Shown: positions 6,934-16,375, numbered from the stretch's first letter. The stretch is 64,000 bases of DNA from Halorarum salinum (GCF_013402875.1 NZ_CP058579.1:3348001-3412000), one strand, 5' to 3'. Notes: generated from the sequence alone by a model not told the origin. A program made the numbers and translations.

Positions 6934-7922
6934 AGTTCGGCCTCGTGCTGGTACACAAAGTTTTCTCCGGCTGTCGCACCGAAATCCGTATCAATTATCC
7001 CGATAGCGCGTAGGTCGCCCGGGTGGTCGGACAACCAGACATACGAACCGCCACCAATTTTCATCAAATGCGTTCGGAAGCGACCCACGTCGGGGAACAT
7101 CGTAATGAAGACCACTCGGGGGCTGTCGGGGCCAGCCGAACTGGCGCTCCAGCCGTCGATTCCTCGACGTGGTTCGCTCAGGTCAGCGAGGAGTGTCTCG
7201 ATGCGCTGGTCGGTGAACGGCCCACGGCTCGTCACGGATTCTAGCAGGTAGAGGACGCCGTTTGCCTCATCGTAGGCGATGGCGTCCGGGTACACCGAGA
7301 GCCGGAATGAGAGGCCGTCGAACTCGATAGGGAGGAGCTTCTCAGTGATGTCCTCTCGCTCGGACTTATCCAACCCCTCGTGAACGAGAACGGGCGATTC
7401 CGCCAGTCGGGGTACGAGGTCTCGTAGCCCGTCGGCAATTAGTTCCGCATGTTCCCCTGCCGCACGGTGGAGCTCCTCGTCGTGGTACGGAAGCGAGACG
7501 GTTCGGCTACCGTCTTCCACGGGGTCGGGCTGACTGATGGCCTCTTCCAATTCCGCGTTGTCGAGGTATTCACGAACTTCTTGTGCAAGGAAGTAGTGCG
7601 TCTTCGGACTGTTCGGCACCGGCTCGTCGTATCCGAGGATTCCCTTGTCCCGGAGTGGTTTCAGCGCGTCTTTGCGTACGCTCTCCCGCGTGTTCTCTCG
7701 GTATCCGCCAGCTTCAATGATGGTTGTCGGCTGAAAAGCGTAATCGGGGAGGTTATATCGAGTATCGTACTCTTCGTAGAACTTTCGGGACGTGATGAGG
7801 CGCATCACTTCGAGCATCATCCCGTTCATCTCGCTCTTCTGAACGCCAAACTCTCGTAGAACCTGTCGAATCTGAGCCTCAGATAAGTCGTAATCAATGT
7901 CGTCCGCAGACTCGCCTGACAT
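6930..7922 (-). CDS. BsuBI/PstI-type type II restriction endonuclease
   Basis: 330 residues. The N-terminal half (about 15-130) resembles a winged-helix region. The C-terminal half carries the BsuBI/PstI nuclease signature: YPDAIAYDEANGVLYLLESV (211-230) followed by TSRGP, where D213 and E228 fit the PD-(D/E)xK-type active site. It would cut unmethylated DNA at the site protected by the neighbouring methyltransferase. Convergent orientation with a 4-base overlap implies separate promoters, as in other systems where methylase and nuclease are timed differently. Known PstI-family enzymes cut CTGCAG, but the site here is unknown. Confidence 0.85.
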   Translation of the reverse strand: MSGESADDIDYDLSEAQIRQVLREFGVQKSEMNGMMLEVMRLITSRKFYEEYDTRYNLPDYAFQPTTIIEAGGYRENTRESVRKDALKPLRDKGILGYDEPVPNSPKTHYFLAQEVREYLDNAELEEAISQPDPVEDGSRTVSLPYHDEELHRAAGEHAELIADGLRDLVPRLAESPVLVHEGLDKSEREDITEKLLPIEFDGLSFRLSVYPDAIAYDEANGVLYLLESVTSRGPFTDQRIETLLADLSEPRRGIDGWSASSAGPDSPRVVFITMFPDVGRFRTHLMKIGGGSYVWLSDHPGDLRAIGIIDTDFGATAGENFVYQHEAEL

Positions 7923-8001
7923 ATGAGCACCACATCAGTGGCAGTGCATGAACTTACCGGACTATTCAAATTCGATATGACCAGATAGAGGATGGGCCGA
8001 A

Positions 8002-9114
8002 TCAGAACGTCTGTTCTTCTTCTGGTGTCGCTGTTCGGAATCGTTGCCTAGCAGTTTCCCAATCCCCCTTTACGTAATCGAGAGTCGTATCGAATTTGGC
8101 ATGTCCAGCCATCATGCGTAGCGAGTTCAAATCCATACCTTCGTCGTCGTTCGCGTCATTAGCAAGAAATGTGATTCGTGAGTGGCGGAGTCTGTGAGCG
8201 GTGTACAACCACTGTTTCACGTCATCCCCACTACCAACGAGGGGTTCTTGGACGCCTGCATTGTGAGCGGCTCGCTTGACGATGCGCGACATCTCACTGG
8301 GAGACATCCGGTACAAGTCCTTTTCCGACCCGTTCTGTGATGTGACGAATAGGTACGGGCTGTCTCCAGCATTTGGATTCATCTGCTCTCGATGTGATTC
8401 CTTCCATCGGTACATCAGGTAGTCCAAGTTCGGCTCCCACCAGACGTGCCTGTAGTAGAGGTCGGGGTGGTCTTCAGGGTTTAACTTGGCCGAGCGGAAT
8501 TCGATATCTCGTTTGTCCCAATCGATGTTGCCGTAACGGAATCGACTCAATTCGTCGCCTCTAACCGCCGTCTGCCAGAAGAGGCGGATGATGAGTTCGT
8601 TCCGCGTTCGGGTCGCCGGATTCGACCCCGGGATATTCTCGGGTTCAACGAGGGGCTTGATTTTGTCGGGGCCGAGGGCGATGATGTCCTTCCGACCTTC
8701 CCGATACAGAACGGTCACGTAGTCGGACGTATTCTTAATGTCGTAGTCCTTCCGCAGGTTGATGTCCGTCGTCGGATTCCGTTCCAGTTTCCACTCAGCC
8801 TCCGCGTTGTGTTTGAGACCGTGGTAGTACTTTGAGACCGAGGCGACGCGACGGGTTATCGTGGGGTTGGCGTAGTTGTCCCGCTGGAGGTGCTGGATGT
8901 ACAGACGCACGTCGTCCTCCTCCACCGTCAACGGGTCAACGTCTTGTTGTTCACACCAGTAGAGCCACGCGCGGACTCCCGCCTTCAGGCGGTCCTGAGT
9001 CGTTTCTTTATCCACATTGAGCAGCACCCACTCAGCGTACTGTTCGTAGTGGTCGGTATTCTCCTCCAGTCTGTATTTCGCCTCAAACTGCCCCTTGTCG
9101 TTCCGTTCCATCAT
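8002..9114 (-). CDS. tyrosine recombinase/integrase of the element
   Basis: 370 residues. An N-terminal SAM-like core-binding domain (about 22-115) is followed by the catalytic domain (about 140-360) with R185 in AVRGDELSRF, H307-R-L-R310, H338 in AGHAKFDTTLDY and the nucleophile Y347. All expected catalytic residues are present. It should integrate and excise the element by site-specific recombination. Its ATG overlaps the stop of the upstream gene (ATGA), so translation is coupled. It lies near the right junction with secY, the usual place for an integrase gene. Confidence 0.92.
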   Translation of the reverse strand: MMERNDKGQFEAKYRLEENTDHYEQYAEWVLLNVDKETTQDRLKAGVRAWLYWCEQQDVDPLTVEEDDVRLYIQHLQRDNYANPTITRRVASVSKYYHGLKHNAEAEWKLERNPTTDINLRKDYDIKNTSDYVTVLYREGRKDIIALGPDKIKPLVEPENIPGSNPATRTRNELIIRLFWQTAVRGDELSRFRYGNIDWDKRDIEFRSAKLNPEDHPDLYYRHVWWEPNLDYLMYRWKESHREQMNPNAGDSPYLFVTSQNGSEKDLYRMSPSEMSRIVKRAAHNAGVQEPLVGSGDDVKQWLYTAHRLRHSRITFLANDANDDEGMDLNSLRMMAGHAKFDTTLDYVKGDWETARQRFRTATPEEEQTF

Positions 9115-9731
9115 CTATTCGCCTCCGGCTTCAACTCGTACCAGCGGCGCTCACCCTCGTCGATGACGCTGTAGATGTTGAGGTCTTCCTTATGTTCGAG
9201 AAACAAGCATGCCTGCCAGACGCGTATTGGGTCTTCTTCGAGGTGTGCAGTGATGTCATCTACCGTGCCAGAGAGCTTCGCTCGCTCATTCTCGGGGAGT
9301 GTCACACCCGAGTTTTTCAGGTCTACCAGTTCATCCGTTCCGCTGACCAACGGAAGTGTGTCGTGGACCCTGGTGGCGAATTTCTGTAACTCGTTACCCC
9401 TCAGTCGTTCGGCGGATACGCCGCCACCGGAGAGGGTGTCCAACTGCTCTTGAATCGCCGCCAGTTGGTCGGTGATGCCGTCGATGTCCTCGTCTAGGCC
9501 CGAGAGGTTGACCTCCACCCCGTCGGTCTCCTCTTCTTCATCTTCTTTGAGAATCCACACCCCGCTGAGGGCCTTATCCACGGTTTCTTCTATGAACGCT
9601 GATAGGTTCCCCCGGTGGTGTTCCTCCGCTTGTTCGAGCCACACCTTCTTTTTTCGCTTACTGATAGTGAGATGGACGTGCCGAGATACCTCTTCTAAGT
9701 CGTCGTCCACCTCGTCTTTTCTCTTCGCCAT
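9111..9731 (-). CDS. ribbon-helix-helix-like protein coupled to the integrase
   Basis: 206 residues. Residues 17-55 (HVHLTISKRKKKVWLEQAEE then NLSAFIEETVDKAL) match the strand-helix-helix layout of a ribbon-helix-helix DNA-binding domain. A coiled-coil stretch follows (about 80-100) and the last 90 residues look like a helical, possibly winged-helix, domain. It overlaps the integrase start by 4 bases. A role in integrase regulation or excision is inferred from this coupling. Confidence 0.7.
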   Translation of the reverse strand: MAKRKDEVDDDLEEVSRHVHLTISKRKKKVWLEQAEEHHRGNLSAFIEETVDKALSGVWILKEDEEEETDGVEVNLSGLDEDIDGITDQLAAIQEQLDTLSGGGVSAERLRGNELQKFATRVHDTLPLVSGTDELVDLKNSGVTLPENERAKLSGTVDDITAHLEEDPIRVWQACLFLEHKEDLNIYSVIDEGERRWYELKPEANR

Positions 9732-9857
9732 AGGACGCGTAGTCTATCTCCGGTAATGAGTGTTATCATCTTGTTGACAGAATCTACCCACATTTGGTGA
9801 GATGGATTAATCTACACGGATTGAGGCGAAGAAAAGACCGTGTTACAGGATGTTGGT

Positions 9858-9885
9858 CAGATGTTCAATCTGAACCGAACATCTG
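9858..9885. repeat. 9-base inverted repeat across the secY stop codon
   Basis: CAGATGTTC (9858-9866) and GAACATCTG (9877-9885) are perfect reverse complements with a 10-base loop. The repeat spans the secY stop and lies next to the integrase module. It could be part of the attachment site, with arms bound by the recombinase, or a secY terminator hairpin. Confidence 0.45.
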
Positions 9886-11328
9886 GCGCATCATGGGGTG
9901 CATCTCCATGAGTTGCTCCTCGGCGATCTCCTCGTACAGCTTGTACGTGATGGAGACCGTGAGCAGCAGCCCCGTCCCGGAGACGCCCCCGAGCGTGCCG
10001 AGCATGTTCGCCAGCACGGCGAGCAGGCCGACGAGCGCGCCGCCGATGACGGTCACCTGCGGGATGTACCGCTCCATGACCTTCTCGATCACCTGCGGGT
10101 TGCGCCGGAACCCGGGGATCTGCATCCCGGAGTTCTGGATCTGCTGGGCGGTCGACTCGGGCCCCATGCCCGTGGTCTCGACCCAGAAGATCGCGAAGAC
10201 GGCCGACCCGACGATCGTCACGAACAGGTCGACGGCGACGCGCAGGGCGATCTCGGCCGGTTCGGCCGCCGGCGCGTAGATGAACCACATCCAGTCCTGG
10301 CGCGACTGGATCGGCGCCAGGTAGTAGAACACGCCGCCGGTCACCTGGCCGTCCGCGTACTGGCCGAGCCACGCCGGCATCGAGGCCAGCTGTGAGTGCA
10401 GGATCTGGCCCAGGAACTGGACGTTCGCCTGCAGCGCGCGGATGAGGATCATCGGCAGGACGCTGGCGTAGATGAGCTTCACGGGGAAGCGGCCGCGGGC
10501 GCCCTTCACGCGGGCGTGGCTAAGCGGGATCTCGACGCGCACGCTCTCGGCGTACACGACGATGGCGAAGATGAGCACCGTCGTGAACAGCGCGAGCAGG
10601 TTGCCCGGCTCGAACAGCAGCGCCTGGACGAGCGAGCCCTCCAGCTGGATGCTCCCGGTGACGATGCCGAACCACGCCGGGAAGAAGCCGGTGACGTTGC
10701 CGAGCGCCTCGGTGGCGAACAGCCCGGCGACGAGCTGCTGGCTCACGCTGGCGATGATGAACAGGCCGATCCCGGAGCCGACGCCCCACTTGGAGATGAC
10801 CTCGTCCATGAACAGGATGAGCACGCCGCCGACGAAGATCTGCGCGAAGATGAGGCTCTTCACGCCGAACGTCGCCGTCTGCGAGCCGAACAGTAGCTGG
10901 GCGACCGCGGGGTCCGCGGGCAGGAAGTCGCCCGCGAACACCATCGGAAGCCCCGTCAGGCAGATCATCACGACGACGAGCAGCTTCTGGAGGCCCTGGT
11001 ACAGCACCTGATCGCGCGGATCGTCGGTGTCCAGTCCCAGCAGGTTCGCCCCGCCGAGCAACTGTAGCACGATCGACGCCGTGACGATGGGACCGATGCC
11101 GAGTTGCATGATCGACCCCTGCTGTCCCGCGAGGATCGACCGGAACTGGCCGTAGAAGTCCCCGCTCGCGGTTCCCATCCCGAAGATCGTCACGTTCGTC
11201 AGGAAGAAGTACATCACCAGGATGCCGCCGGTCCACGCCAGCTTCCGCTTGAAGGGGACGTGCCCCTCCGGTCGCGTGACCGTGGGCATCCGTGTGAGCA
11301 CCGGTTCCGCGGCCTCCTTCCAACTCAT
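9865..11328 (-). CDS. secY: protein translocase subunit SecY
   Basis: 487 residues, a ten-helix membrane protein that forms the protein-conducting channel with SecE and SecG/Sbh. The start (PFKRKLAWTGGILVMYFFL) and internal segments such as GSGIGLFIIASVSQQ are typical of archaeal SecY. It is the last gene of the spc operon here, 3 bases after rpl15. The mobile element begins immediately downstream, and the last codons carry a 9-base inverted repeat. Confidence 0.97.
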   Translation of the reverse strand: MSWKEAAEPVLTRMPTVTRPEGHVPFKRKLAWTGGILVMYFFLTNVTIFGMGTASGDFYGQFRSILAGQQGSIMQLGIGPIVTASIVLQLLGGANLLGLDTDDPRDQVLYQGLQKLLVVVMICLTGLPMVFAGDFLPADPAVAQLLFGSQTATFGVKSLIFAQIFVGGVLILFMDEVISKWGVGSGIGLFIIASVSQQLVAGLFATEALGNVTGFFPAWFGIVTGSIQLEGSLVQALLFEPGNLLALFTTVLIFAIVVYAESVRVEIPLSHARVKGARGRFPVKLIYASVLPMILIRALQANVQFLGQILHSQLASMPAWLGQYADGQVTGGVFYYLAPIQSRQDWMWFIYAPAAEPAEIALRVAVDLFVTIVGSAVFAIFWVETTGMGPESTAQQIQNSGMQIPGFRRNPQVIEKVMERYIPQVTVIGGALVGLLAVLANMLGTLGGVSGTGLLLTVSITYKLYEEIAEEQLMEMHPMMRQMFGSD

Positions 11329-11331
11329 GGC

Positions 11332-11826
11332 TTACGCCTCTTCCTCGTCGGATTGAGTATCTTCCGCTTCCGCCTCGGCCTCCTCGGCGCGGTCGGTGAG
11401 GCCCGCGGAGCCGCCCGCCTCCTCGATGAGCGTCCGGGCCTCGGCGGTGAACGCGTCGGCCGTGACGTGGAGCTCGCCGCGCACGGTGCCGTTGCCGAGC
11501 ACCTTCACGACGTCGACGTCGTGGCCGTCCTCGGCCACGTCGCGCGCGTCGATGGCGTAGCCGTCGCCCTCCTCCTCGGCGAGGCCCTCCGCGGCCAGCA
11601 GCGCCGCGTCCTCGTCGAGCTTCTGGACGGTGACCTCGACGACCTCGTCCTGGGTCGTCGGCGGGCGCGTGAAGCCGTGCTTGCCGAGCGGTCCGTAGAG
11701 GTTCCGCTCGTGCTTCTTCCGGCCGGCCGCGCCGCGGCCGCCACGGTGGCCGGCGCCGCGCCGGTTCTTGTGGGAGCCGCCGCCGTGGGTCCGCGAGCCG
11801 CGCTGGCGTCGCTTCTTGTCCGTCAT
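11332..11826 (-). CDS. rpl15: ribosomal protein uL15
   Basis: 164 residues. The basic, glycine-rich N-terminus (RGSRTHGGGSHKNRRGAGHR) that threads into 23S rRNA is followed by the globular domain and an acidic tail of about 20 residues. The ATG at 11826 overlaps the stop of rpl30 by one base (TAATG), indicating coupled translation. Confidence 0.95.
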   Translation of the reverse strand: MTDKKRRQRGSRTHGGGSHKNRRGAGHRGGRGAAGRKKHERNLYGPLGKHGFTRPPTTQDEVVEVTVQKLDEDAALLAAEGLAEEEGDGYAIDARDVAEDGHDVDVVKVLGNGTVRGELHVTADAFTAEARTLIEEAGGSAGLTDRAEEAEAEAEDTQSDEEEA

Positions 11827-12284
11827 TATCGCATCGCCTCCAGGAGCGCGTCGATGTCCTCGTGGCGACCGAGTTCGCCGCCGTTCTTCTCCGCGTGCTT
11901 GATGCCGCGGTGTCCCTTGCGCGGGGGGTGCAGGCGGACGGCCGGGGAGAGCCCCTGCTCGCGCAGGGTCGTCTCCTCGGCGACGAGCCCCTCGGCGAGC
12001 GCGCCGAGGTCGTCGTAGTCGGTGTGCTCGCCGACCCACTCGTCGTCGACGTCGGCGTCGCCCTCGAGCGGCTCGCCGCGACGCTCGAGGAGCGCCGCGA
12101 CGACCTCCGCCGACGGCTCGCCGAACGCCACGTAGTCGTTCACCTTCGCGATCATCCCGCGGTAGGTGTCCTCCTCGGGGACGAACGTCGCGTGGTTCAC
12201 GGCGTGGAGGTTCAGCATCTTCAGGGTGTCGCGCTGTGCGGCCGAGGTGTCGACCTCGCCGCGCAGCTGGACGACCGCCTGCAT
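11826..12284 (-). CDS. rpl30: ribosomal protein uL30
   Basis: 152 residues, the archaeal long form of uL30, starting [18 protein letters not shown] at 12284 overlaps the rps5 stop by one base; a GTG one codon earlier (12287) is a less likely start. It binds 23S and 5S rRNA regions of the large subunit. Confidence 0.95.
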   Translation of the reverse strand: MQAVVQLRGEVDTSAAQRDTLKMLNLHAVNHATFVPEEDTYRGMIAKVNDYVAFGEPSAEVVAALLERRGEPLEGDADVDDEWVGEHTDYDDLGALAEGLVAEETTLREQGLSPAVRLHPPRKGHRGIKHAEKNGGELGRHEDIDALLEAMR

Positions 12285-12940
12285 CACCGGGCCTCCTCGC
12301 CGCTCGCCTCGCGCTGGACGCGTCGCGCCCGGTCGGGCGTGCGCGCCTGCGAGGCGTTGCGCAGCGCGTTGTACGTCGCCTTCGCGAGGTTCACTGTCGT
12401 GCGGGTGTTGCCGTCGGAACTGGTCCAGGCGTCCTGCACGCCGGCCAGTTCGAGGATGTTGCGCACCGTCTCCGCGGCCGCGAGCCCGAGCCCCTGCGGG
12501 GCCGGGCGGATCTCGACCGTGACGGAGCCGGCCTTGCCCGTCGCGGTCCGGGTGAGCGAGTTGACCCCGCCGGCGGAGTCCTCCCAGCTTCCCGAGCCGC
12601 GGTCGACCCTGATGATGTTCAGCTTCGCGACCTCGATCGCCTTCTGGATGGCGCCGCCGACCTGGTCGTCACGGGCCTCGGCGTAGCCCAGGTAGCCGTC
12701 GCGGTTCCCGATCGCACAGACGCAGCGGAACTTCACCCGACGTCCGGAGTCGGTCATCCGCTGGACCATGTTGATGTCGAGGACCTCGTCGTCCATGCTC
12801 CCGAGGAGCTGGTCGACGATCTCGGGCTCCTTCAGCGGGAGCCCCGAGGCGAGCGCCTGGTCCATCGAGGAGACCTCGCCGTCCTGTACCTTGCGGCCGA
12901 GGCGCGTTCGCGGCTCCCAGCCGTCGTTGTTTCTGCTCAT
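12284..12940 (-). CDS. rps5: ribosomal protein uS5
   Basis: 218 residues. The S5 N-terminal RNA-binding domain (about residues 50-115, including [20 protein letters not shown]) and the C-terminal domain (about 130-200, with [21 protein letters not shown]) are both complete. It acts in decoding accuracy in the small subunit. It starts directly after the rpl18 stop. Confidence 0.96.
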   Translation of the reverse strand: MSRNNDGWEPRTRLGRKVQDGEVSSMDQALASGLPLKEPEIVDQLLGSMDDEVLDINMVQRMTDSGRRVKFRCVCAIGNRDGYLGYAEARDDQVGGAIQKAIEVAKLNIIRVDRGSGSWEDSAGGVNSLTRTATGKAGSVTVEIRPAPQGLGLAAAETVRNILELAGVQDAWTSSDGNTRTTVNLAKATYNALRNASQARTPDRARRVQREASGEEAR

Positions 12941-13498
12941 TTACTCGAATTCCTCCGTAAGCGTCTCCCGGACCTCGTCGAAGTGGTCCGGGAGTTCGGT
13001 GGCGTCGAACTCCCCCGAGTAGAGCGGCTCGTCGAGCGACTCCGCGTACTCGGCGATGTGCTCGCCGCGGTTGCGCGGCCACTCGGCCAGCACGTCCTCG
13101 TTGTGGGGGATCTCGAGCCCCGCGTCGATCGCACCTTCCTGTACAGCGAACGTCTTGTTGCCGGGGGTCGCCGTGTTGAGCCCGATGTCGAGCACGGCCT
13201 CGTCGAGGCCGGCGTCGACCGCGCGCAGGCCGGCGAGATAGCCCGTCAGGTACGCGCTGGGGAGATTGCCCGTGGGGGCCTCCCAGCCGTACTCCGACAG
13301 GTCCTCGCTGGACGCTGCGGCTCGGGTCTCGTCGCCGTTCGGACCGGGGGTAACCAGCTGCGCCCTGACGTGTCGGTTCGACAGGCGCGCGACGAGTCGC
13401 GGCTTGCCGGATTTCAGCAGGCGCAACCTCTGGTGGTAGTCGGTCCGAACCTCGCGGCGGCGCCGCATCGGCACCTTGTATCGTGGTCCGGTTGCCAT
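12941..13498 (-). CDS. rpl18: ribosomal protein uL18
   Basis: 185 residues, starting [20 protein letters not shown], the basic 5S rRNA-binding N-terminus. The end is acidic, as is common for halophilic versions. Its ATG overlaps the rpl19e stop by one base (TAATG). Confidence 0.95.
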   Translation of the reverse strand: MATGPRYKVPMRRRREVRTDYHQRLRLLKSGKPRLVARLSNRHVRAQLVTPGPNGDETRAAASSEDLSEYGWEAPTGNLPSAYLTGYLAGLRAVDAGLDEAVLDIGLNTATPGNKTFAVQEGAIDAGLEIPHNEDVLAEWPRNRGEHIAEYAESLDEPLYSGEFDATELPDHFDEVRETLTEEFE

Positions 13499-13959
13499 TA
13501 GTCGTCCTCCAGTGTCACGTCGTAGTTGGTCACGACGTACGATTCGAGCCGGCGCACGTCCTCGAACTCCCCGCCCGAGGCCTTGTCGTACAGCTCGCGG
13601 TACTGCGAGCGGTCGAGCGGGCCGTCGTCGCGGAGCTCCTTCAGGCGTGCACGCTGTGCGCGGATCCGGGAGATCCAGTCGGACTTCGCGTTCTGCCGAC
13701 CGCCGGCCTTCCCCTTCCGGGAGCCGGCGCCGGTGCGGTGCCCGTACGCGCGCTTCTCGTCGCGCTCGCGGGCGCGGCCGCGGGAGTTCGACTTCGCGTC
13801 CTCCGCGCGGACGTTGCCCTGCTGGATCTGCTCGCGGATGTCCTCGCGGGTGATCGCGTCCGCCAGCTCGGACTGTGCTTCCGGGTTGAACCAGACGCGG
13901 CTCTCGCCGACGTCGAGGACGTCGGCGGCGAGCCGTCGCTGTGCGCTCAGATCACTCAT
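13498..13959 (-). CDS. rpl19e: ribosomal protein eL19
   Basis: 153 residues, an archaeal/eukaryotic large-subunit protein. [20 protein letters not shown] and the basic middle ([16 protein letters not shown]) are diagnostic. The ATG at 13959 lies inside the end of rpl32e, an 8-base overlap. Confidence 0.95.
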   Translation of the reverse strand: MSDLSAQRRLAADVLDVGESRVWFNPEAQSELADAITREDIREQIQQGNVRAEDAKSNSRGRARERDEKRAYGHRTGAGSRKGKAGGRQNAKSDWISRIRAQRARLKELRDDGPLDRSQYRELYDKASGGEFEDVRRLESYVVTNYDVTLEDD

Positions 13960-14683
13960 CGTCGACCTCCACTTCCACGTACGTCGGGTTGAGGACGCGG
14001 ATCTCGCGGTCCTCGCAGACGTCCTCGATGCGTTCGCGCTTGCGAGCGCCGACGCCCGAGGCGATGCGCACCGCCTCGGCGTCCGCGTCGACGCCCTCGA
14101 GGTCGTCGGTGTTGTGGACGCGGACCTCGCTGAAGCCGCTCGGGTGCAGGCCGCGGGCCCCCTTCGGGGAGCCGTAGCCCGCGGCGACCTTCGGGCCCTT
14201 GCCCTTGATGCCGCGGCGCTGCTTCGAGAGCCCGCCGCGTGGGCGACGCCACGAGGTCGGCGTCCGCTTCTTCTTGTGGTAGTCCTGCCGGTTGAACTGG
14301 GGCATGCCCTCGCGGTGCTTCTGGGCGAGCGCACGCGCCGTCTCGTCGTCGAGGTCGGGCGTCTTGTCGGCGTGGCCGCGCGGGCGCAGCTCCGTCTCGA
14401 CGTCCTCCTCTTCGACCTCCTCCTCCGCGGCCTCGGATTCCTCCTCCTCGATCTCGGCCTCCGCGTCGGCCTCGACCTCGAGGCCGCCGACGTCTGCCTT
14501 GATGCGGGCCGCGAGGGCGTTACCGACGCCCTCGACGTCAGCCAGTTCCGACTGGGACGCCGCCTTCACGTCCTCGACGGTCTCGTAGCCGGCCTCGCGG
14601 AGCGCGTCCGCCTTCGAGGGGCCGACCCCCGAGATGTCCTCGAGGGACTCGACCGCCTCGGCCGACTCGTCGTCGTCGGCCAT
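13952..14683 (-). CDS. rpl32e: ribosomal protein eL32 with helix-hairpin-helix extension
   Basis: 243 residues. The eL32 domain is C-terminal (about 110-243, with [16 protein letters not shown]). It is preceded by a helix-hairpin-helix unit (about 15-68; [12 protein letters not shown] and [12 protein letters not shown]) and an acidic linker (about 70-95). This extended form is known in haloarchaea. The extension could contact rRNA or DNA; its role is not established here. Confidence 0.95.
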   Translation of the reverse strand: MADDDESAEAVESLEDISGVGPSKADALREAGYETVEDVKAASQSELADVEGVGNALAARIKADVGGLEVEADAEAEIEEEESEAAEEEVEEEDVETELRPRGHADKTPDLDDETARALAQKHREGMPQFNRQDYHKKKRTPTSWRRPRGGLSKQRRGIKGKGPKVAAGYGSPKGARGLHPSGFSEVRVHNTDDLEGVDADAEAVRIASGVGARKRERIEDVCEDREIRVLNPTYVEVEVDDE

Positions 14684-14686
14684 CGA

Positions 14687-15259
14687 TCAGGCACCCCCCG
14701 TCGGTTTCTGGGTGATGTACACGCCGTCCTGGAAGACGCGCGTGTCCTTGTCGGTCACGCGGGTGAGCTGCTCGATGTTGGCCGCCGTCTGCCCGACGTC
14801 CTCCTTCGAGGGACCCGTGAGGGTCAGCTCTTCCCCGTCGATCTGTACCTCTGTGTCGCCGCGGATCGCCGCACGGCGGGGAGCCTTCTCCCCGAGGAAG
14901 TTCGTGATGACGACGTCGTCACCCTCGACGGAGACGTCCATCGGGAAGTGGGCGTACAGGACTTCCATCCGGTACTCCCACCCGTCGGTGACGCCCTGAA
15001 CCATGTTCGACACGTGGCTCCGGAACGTCCCCACGGTGGCCGTGGTCTTGCGGTCGGCCTCGTCGTCGTACTCGATGGCGACCGCTTCGACGGTTTCACC
15101 GTCTCCGTCCGTCGAAGACGGAATATCCTCGACGGAGACGCTCACGTTCGGGTACCACAGGCGACGGGTCGTCGAGCCGTTCGGCCCCTCGATCGTGAGA
15201 TCGAGGTGGTCGAGTTCGGCCGACACGTCCTCGGGTAGTTCGATTTCTGTTCGTGCCAT
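14687..15259 (-). CDS. rpl6: ribosomal protein uL6
   Basis: 190 residues with both L6 repeats. A segment rich in acidic residues (about 45-75, SSTDGDGETVEAVAIEYDDE) enlarges the first repeat. ATG at 15259 is chosen because the longer frame reads through the rps8 gene. It sits near the factor-binding site of the large subunit. Confidence 0.94.
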   Translation of the reverse strand: MARTEIELPEDVSAELDHLDLTIEGPNGSTTRRLWYPNVSVSVEDIPSSTDGDGETVEAVAIEYDDEADRKTTATVGTFRSHVSNMVQGVTDGWEYRMEVLYAHFPMDVSVEGDDVVITNFLGEKAPRRAAIRGDTEVQIDGEELTLTGPSKEDVGQTAANIEQLTRVTDKDTRVFQDGVYITQKPTGGA

Positions 15260-15261
15260 TG

Positions 15262-15654
15262 TTAGTAGACGTAGGCGATTACCTGGCCACCGATGCCCTT
15301 CTCGCGGGCCTCGTAGTGGCTCATGACGCCGTGACTGGTGGTCACGATGAGCGCGCCGTAGTCGCGGGCGGGGAGGTACCGCTTCTCCCATCGTTCGTAG
15401 CCGTCCGCGCCCACGGAGTACCGCGGCTTCACCGCGCCACACTCGTTGATGGCGCCCTTCAGTTCGACCTCGAACCGGCCGGCCTTCCCGTCCTCGACGA
15501 ACTCGAAGCCGTCGACGTAGCCGCGGTCGTACAGCACTTCGAGGATGGAACCGACGATGTTCGAGGCGGGCTGGACCGTGTAATCCAAGTGGCCGACGCT
15601 CTCGGCGTTGTCGAGACCGCCGAGCGCGTCGGAGAGTGGGTCGTTACCTGCCAT
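15262..15654 (-). CDS. rps8: ribosomal protein uS8
   Basis: 130 residues, MAGNDPLSDALGGLDNAESV to the conserved end GGQVIAYVY. A primary 16S rRNA-binding protein. The gene lies 2 bases before rpl6 and 2 bases after rps14. Confidence 0.95.
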   Translation of the reverse strand: MAGNDPLSDALGGLDNAESVGHLDYTVQPASNIVGSILEVLYDRGYVDGFEFVEDGKAGRFEVELKGAINECGAVKPRYSVGADGYERWEKRYLPARDYGALIVTTSHGVMSHYEAREKGIGGQVIAYVY

Positions 15655-15656
15655 TG

Positions 15657-15848
15657 TTATCTGTACTTGCGGAAGCCCATGTCGCGGGCGACCTCGCGGA
15701 AGCACTGCCGGCAGAGGTTGATGTCGTACTTGCCGACGAGCCCCTGCTTGCGCTCACACCGGCGGCACTCGTGCCGCTGGCCCGTGCGCTTTTCCGCGTG
15801 TTCGCCCGTCTCCTCGGGCCCTTTCTCCTCGATGTCTGCCTCGCTCAT
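15657..15848 (-). CDS. rps14: ribosomal protein uS14, zinc type
   Basis: 63 residues. Cysteines C28, C31, C46 and C49 (CRRC...CRQC) form the zinc site of the archaeal S14 form, and the end is [10 protein letters not shown]. An acidic first 20 residues precede the finger. It overlaps the rpl5 stop by 4 bases (ATGA). Confidence 0.94.
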   Translation of the reverse strand: MSEADIEEKGPEETGEHAEKRTGQRHECRRCERKQGLVGKYDINLCRQCFREVARDMGFRKYR

Positions 15849-16375
15849 GCGTTCACCTCCACCTCGAACTCGCGTTCGAGGAACGTCACCGCGTCCTCGA
15901 CGGACATGCGGTGCTTGCTGGGGAGCGACCTGGTGACCTTGTCCCGCTTGGAGACGCGGTAGCCCGGGCGCGTCAGCGCGACCGTCACGTCGAGCCCGTA
16001 GATGCCGACGTTCGGGTCGTACTCCTGACTCGGGAACTCGGTGTGTTCCGCGACGCCGAAGCTCACGTTGCCGTTGTCGTCGAACTGGTCGGCCGAGAGG
16101 TCGACCAGTTCGAGCGCCGTCTCGAGGAACTCGCGGGCGTCCTCGCCGCGAAGGGTGACCTTCGCGCCGATGGGGTCGCCGGGGCGGATGTCGAACTCGG
16201 CGATGGCCCGCTCGGCCGTCGTGCGAACCGACTTGCCGCCGGTGATCGCCTCGAGGATGTCCTCGCCGTCCGCGAGCTCGCGGCCGCCGCGGCCGACGCC
16301 CATGTGGACGACGACCTTCTCGATGCGCGGTTCGCGCATCTCGTGGAACTCCTCGCTGGCCTCGCTTTCCGCCAT
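15845..16375 (-). CDS. rpl5: ribosomal protein uL5
   Basis: 176 residues; binds 5S rRNA at the central protuberance. The motifs [16 protein letters not shown] near the N-terminus and [12 protein letters not shown] near residue 140 are typical of archaeal L5. The start overlaps the rps4e stop by one base. Confidence 0.95.
   Translation of the reverse strand: MAESEASEEFHEMREPRIEKVVVHMGVGRGGRELADGEDILEAITGGKSVRTTAERAIAEFDIRPGDPIGAKVTLRGEDAREFLETALELVDLSADQFDDNGNVSFGVAEHTEFPSQEYDPNVGIYGLDVTVALTRPGYRVSKRDKVTRSLPSKHRMSVEDAVTFLEREFEVEVNA

Noticed and set aside
1-9860. CRISPR array or tRNA-type attachment site in the element
   Set aside because: No regularly spaced repeats and no tRNA fragment were found.
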